This document shows positions 62,998 through 64,000 of a stretch of DNA of 64,000 bases, one piece after another. A program made the position numbers and the translations under genes. The stretch lies in the NCBI RefSeq assembly GCF_950295315.1, contig NC_080176.1:36345189-36409188 (forward strand), in the 5' to 3' direction. Every line of letters starts with the position of its first letter. The stretch's first letter is position 1. Below the pieces are notes generated by a model, which was not told the DNA's origin, ran no database searches, and saw nothing but the letters and a program-made list of their open reading frames with translations. Source of the stretch: Erinaceus europaeus. Its lineage: Eukaryota; Chordata; Mammalia; Eulipotyphla; Erinaceidae.

Positions 62998-63268
62998 TTG
63001 TCTCCAAGGTTATCATTGGGGCTTGGTGCCAGCATGTGAATCCACCTCTCCTGGCAGCTATTTTTCTTCTTTTTCTTTTTTTTTTTCCACTTTATTTCAT
63101 AAGACAGAAAGTGAGAAAGGAGGGGGACAGAGAGGGAGAGAGATACTGCAGCACTACTTTACCACTCATGATGCTTCCACCAATGCAGGTAGAAACCAGG
63201 GCCTTGAACCCCTATCCTTGTGCATGGTAACTGCACTCAGCTGAATGAACCACCACCTGACCCCTTTT
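62998..63268 (-). mobile_element. S2 SINE with 3' module
   Basis: Module at 62998-63062 (GGTTATCATTGGGGCTTGGT...), T-rich link, then the body to CACCACCTGACCCC. Confidence 0.8.
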
Positions 63269-63339
63269 AGATTCTCTTCTACACTTCCTGCCAGAGGCTG
63301 GGATCTGCCATTTCTGAGAAACATGGTATAGTCCAACCT

Positions 63340-63622
63340 CTGACATTTCTTATTTTTATTTTATTTTTTATATTTATTTTCTCTTTTGTTGCCATTGTTT
63401 TTCATTGTTATTATTGTTATTGATGGTGTCATTGTTGTACAGAACAGAGAGAAATATAGAGAGGGGGAAAGAAAGATAAACACCTGCAGATCTGCTTCAC
63501 CGCTTGTGAAGCAACTACCTTACAGGTGCAGAGCTGGGGGCTTGAACCGGGATCCTTACTCTGGTCCTTGTGCTTTGTACCACATGCGCTTAACCTATGG
63601 CGCTACCGCCCAACTCCCCCTG
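63340..63622 (-). mobile_element. S1 SINE
   Basis: The body reads CACCTGCAGATCTGCTTCAC..GCTACCGCCCAACTCCCC on the + strand, the reverse of the S1 unit. Confidence 0.9.
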
Positions 63623-63631
63623 ACATTTCTT

Positions 63632-64000
63632 TTTTTTTTTTTTTTAATAATTTATTTCTTTATTGGGGAATTAATGCTTTACATTCAACAGTAAATACAA
63701 TAGTTTGTACATGCATAACATTCCCCAGATTCCCATTTAACAATACAATCCCCACTATGTCATTCATCATCTTTCATGGACCTGTATTCTCCCCACCCAC
63801 CCACCCACCCCAGAGTCTTTTACTTTGGTGTAATACTCCAATTCCATTTCAGGTTCTACTTGTGTTTTCTTTTCTAATCTTGTTTTCCAACTTCGGCCTG
63901 AGAGTGAGATCATCCCATATTCATCCTTCTGTTTCTGTCTTATTTCACTCAACATGATTTTTTCAAGGTCCATCCAAGATCGGCTGAAAACGGTGAAGTC
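63632..64000 (-). mobile_element. L1 3' end running off the window
   Basis: It matches the 3' end of the L1 copies at 29130 and 52406 (poly-T, TTTATTGGGGAATTAATG, then the ORF2 end with [12 protein letters not shown] on the - strand). It continues beyond 64000. Confidence 0.95.

Overview
This is a mammalian genomic window from inside one protein-coding gene, RBBP8 (the CtIP DNA-end-resection factor), transcribed on the + strand. Twelve coding exons can be placed between 13285 and 61710. All have AG/GT borders, and their phases join into one uninterrupted reading frame. By comparison with the human protein as I remember it, they cover about residue 83 to about residue 790. The coiled-coil start of the protein lies upstream of the window, and the C-terminal Sae2-like part lies downstream. 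The 901-nt central exon carries the BRCA1-binding SPVF site, the KEN box and the CtBP-binding PLDLS motif.

The organism is most likely a hedgehog (Erinaceidae). The abundant tRNA-derived SINEs, ending in CAACAAAAGGGAATAAATA or in CTATCCAATAAATAAAGA, are ones I associate with Erinaceus. No database search was possible, so the species is an inference.

More than half of the window is transposable elements. Region by region: 1610-7639 is a defective betaretrovirus-like provirus (- strand) with both LTRs, a 6-bp target duplication, a lysine-type primer site and remnants of gag, pro, pol and env. 7646-9930 holds copies of a poly(A)-tailed dispersed repeat, called family P here. 14303-17346 is an internally deleted L1 in sense orientation. 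22072-23929 is a second, very unusual ERV whose two outer ends are both U5 ends, in inverted arrangement, yet flanked by a 6-bp duplication. 29130-34615 is an L1 with an ORF1/ORF2-fusing deletion and a family P insertion. 52406-59348 is a nearly full-length dead L1. It is interrupted at 54822-55934 by a 1.1-kb piece of a non-L1 reverse-transcriptase element that does not look mammalian. A further L1 tail starts at about 63632 and runs off the end.

The host gene looks intact across all visible exons. Most L1 and ERV sequence lies antisense to it. The most interesting observations are the non-L1 RT fragment with a clean 12-bp target duplication, the inverted-LTR provirus, the loss of the cysteine of the RB-binding LxCxE motif in RBBP8, and several internally deleted L1 copies.
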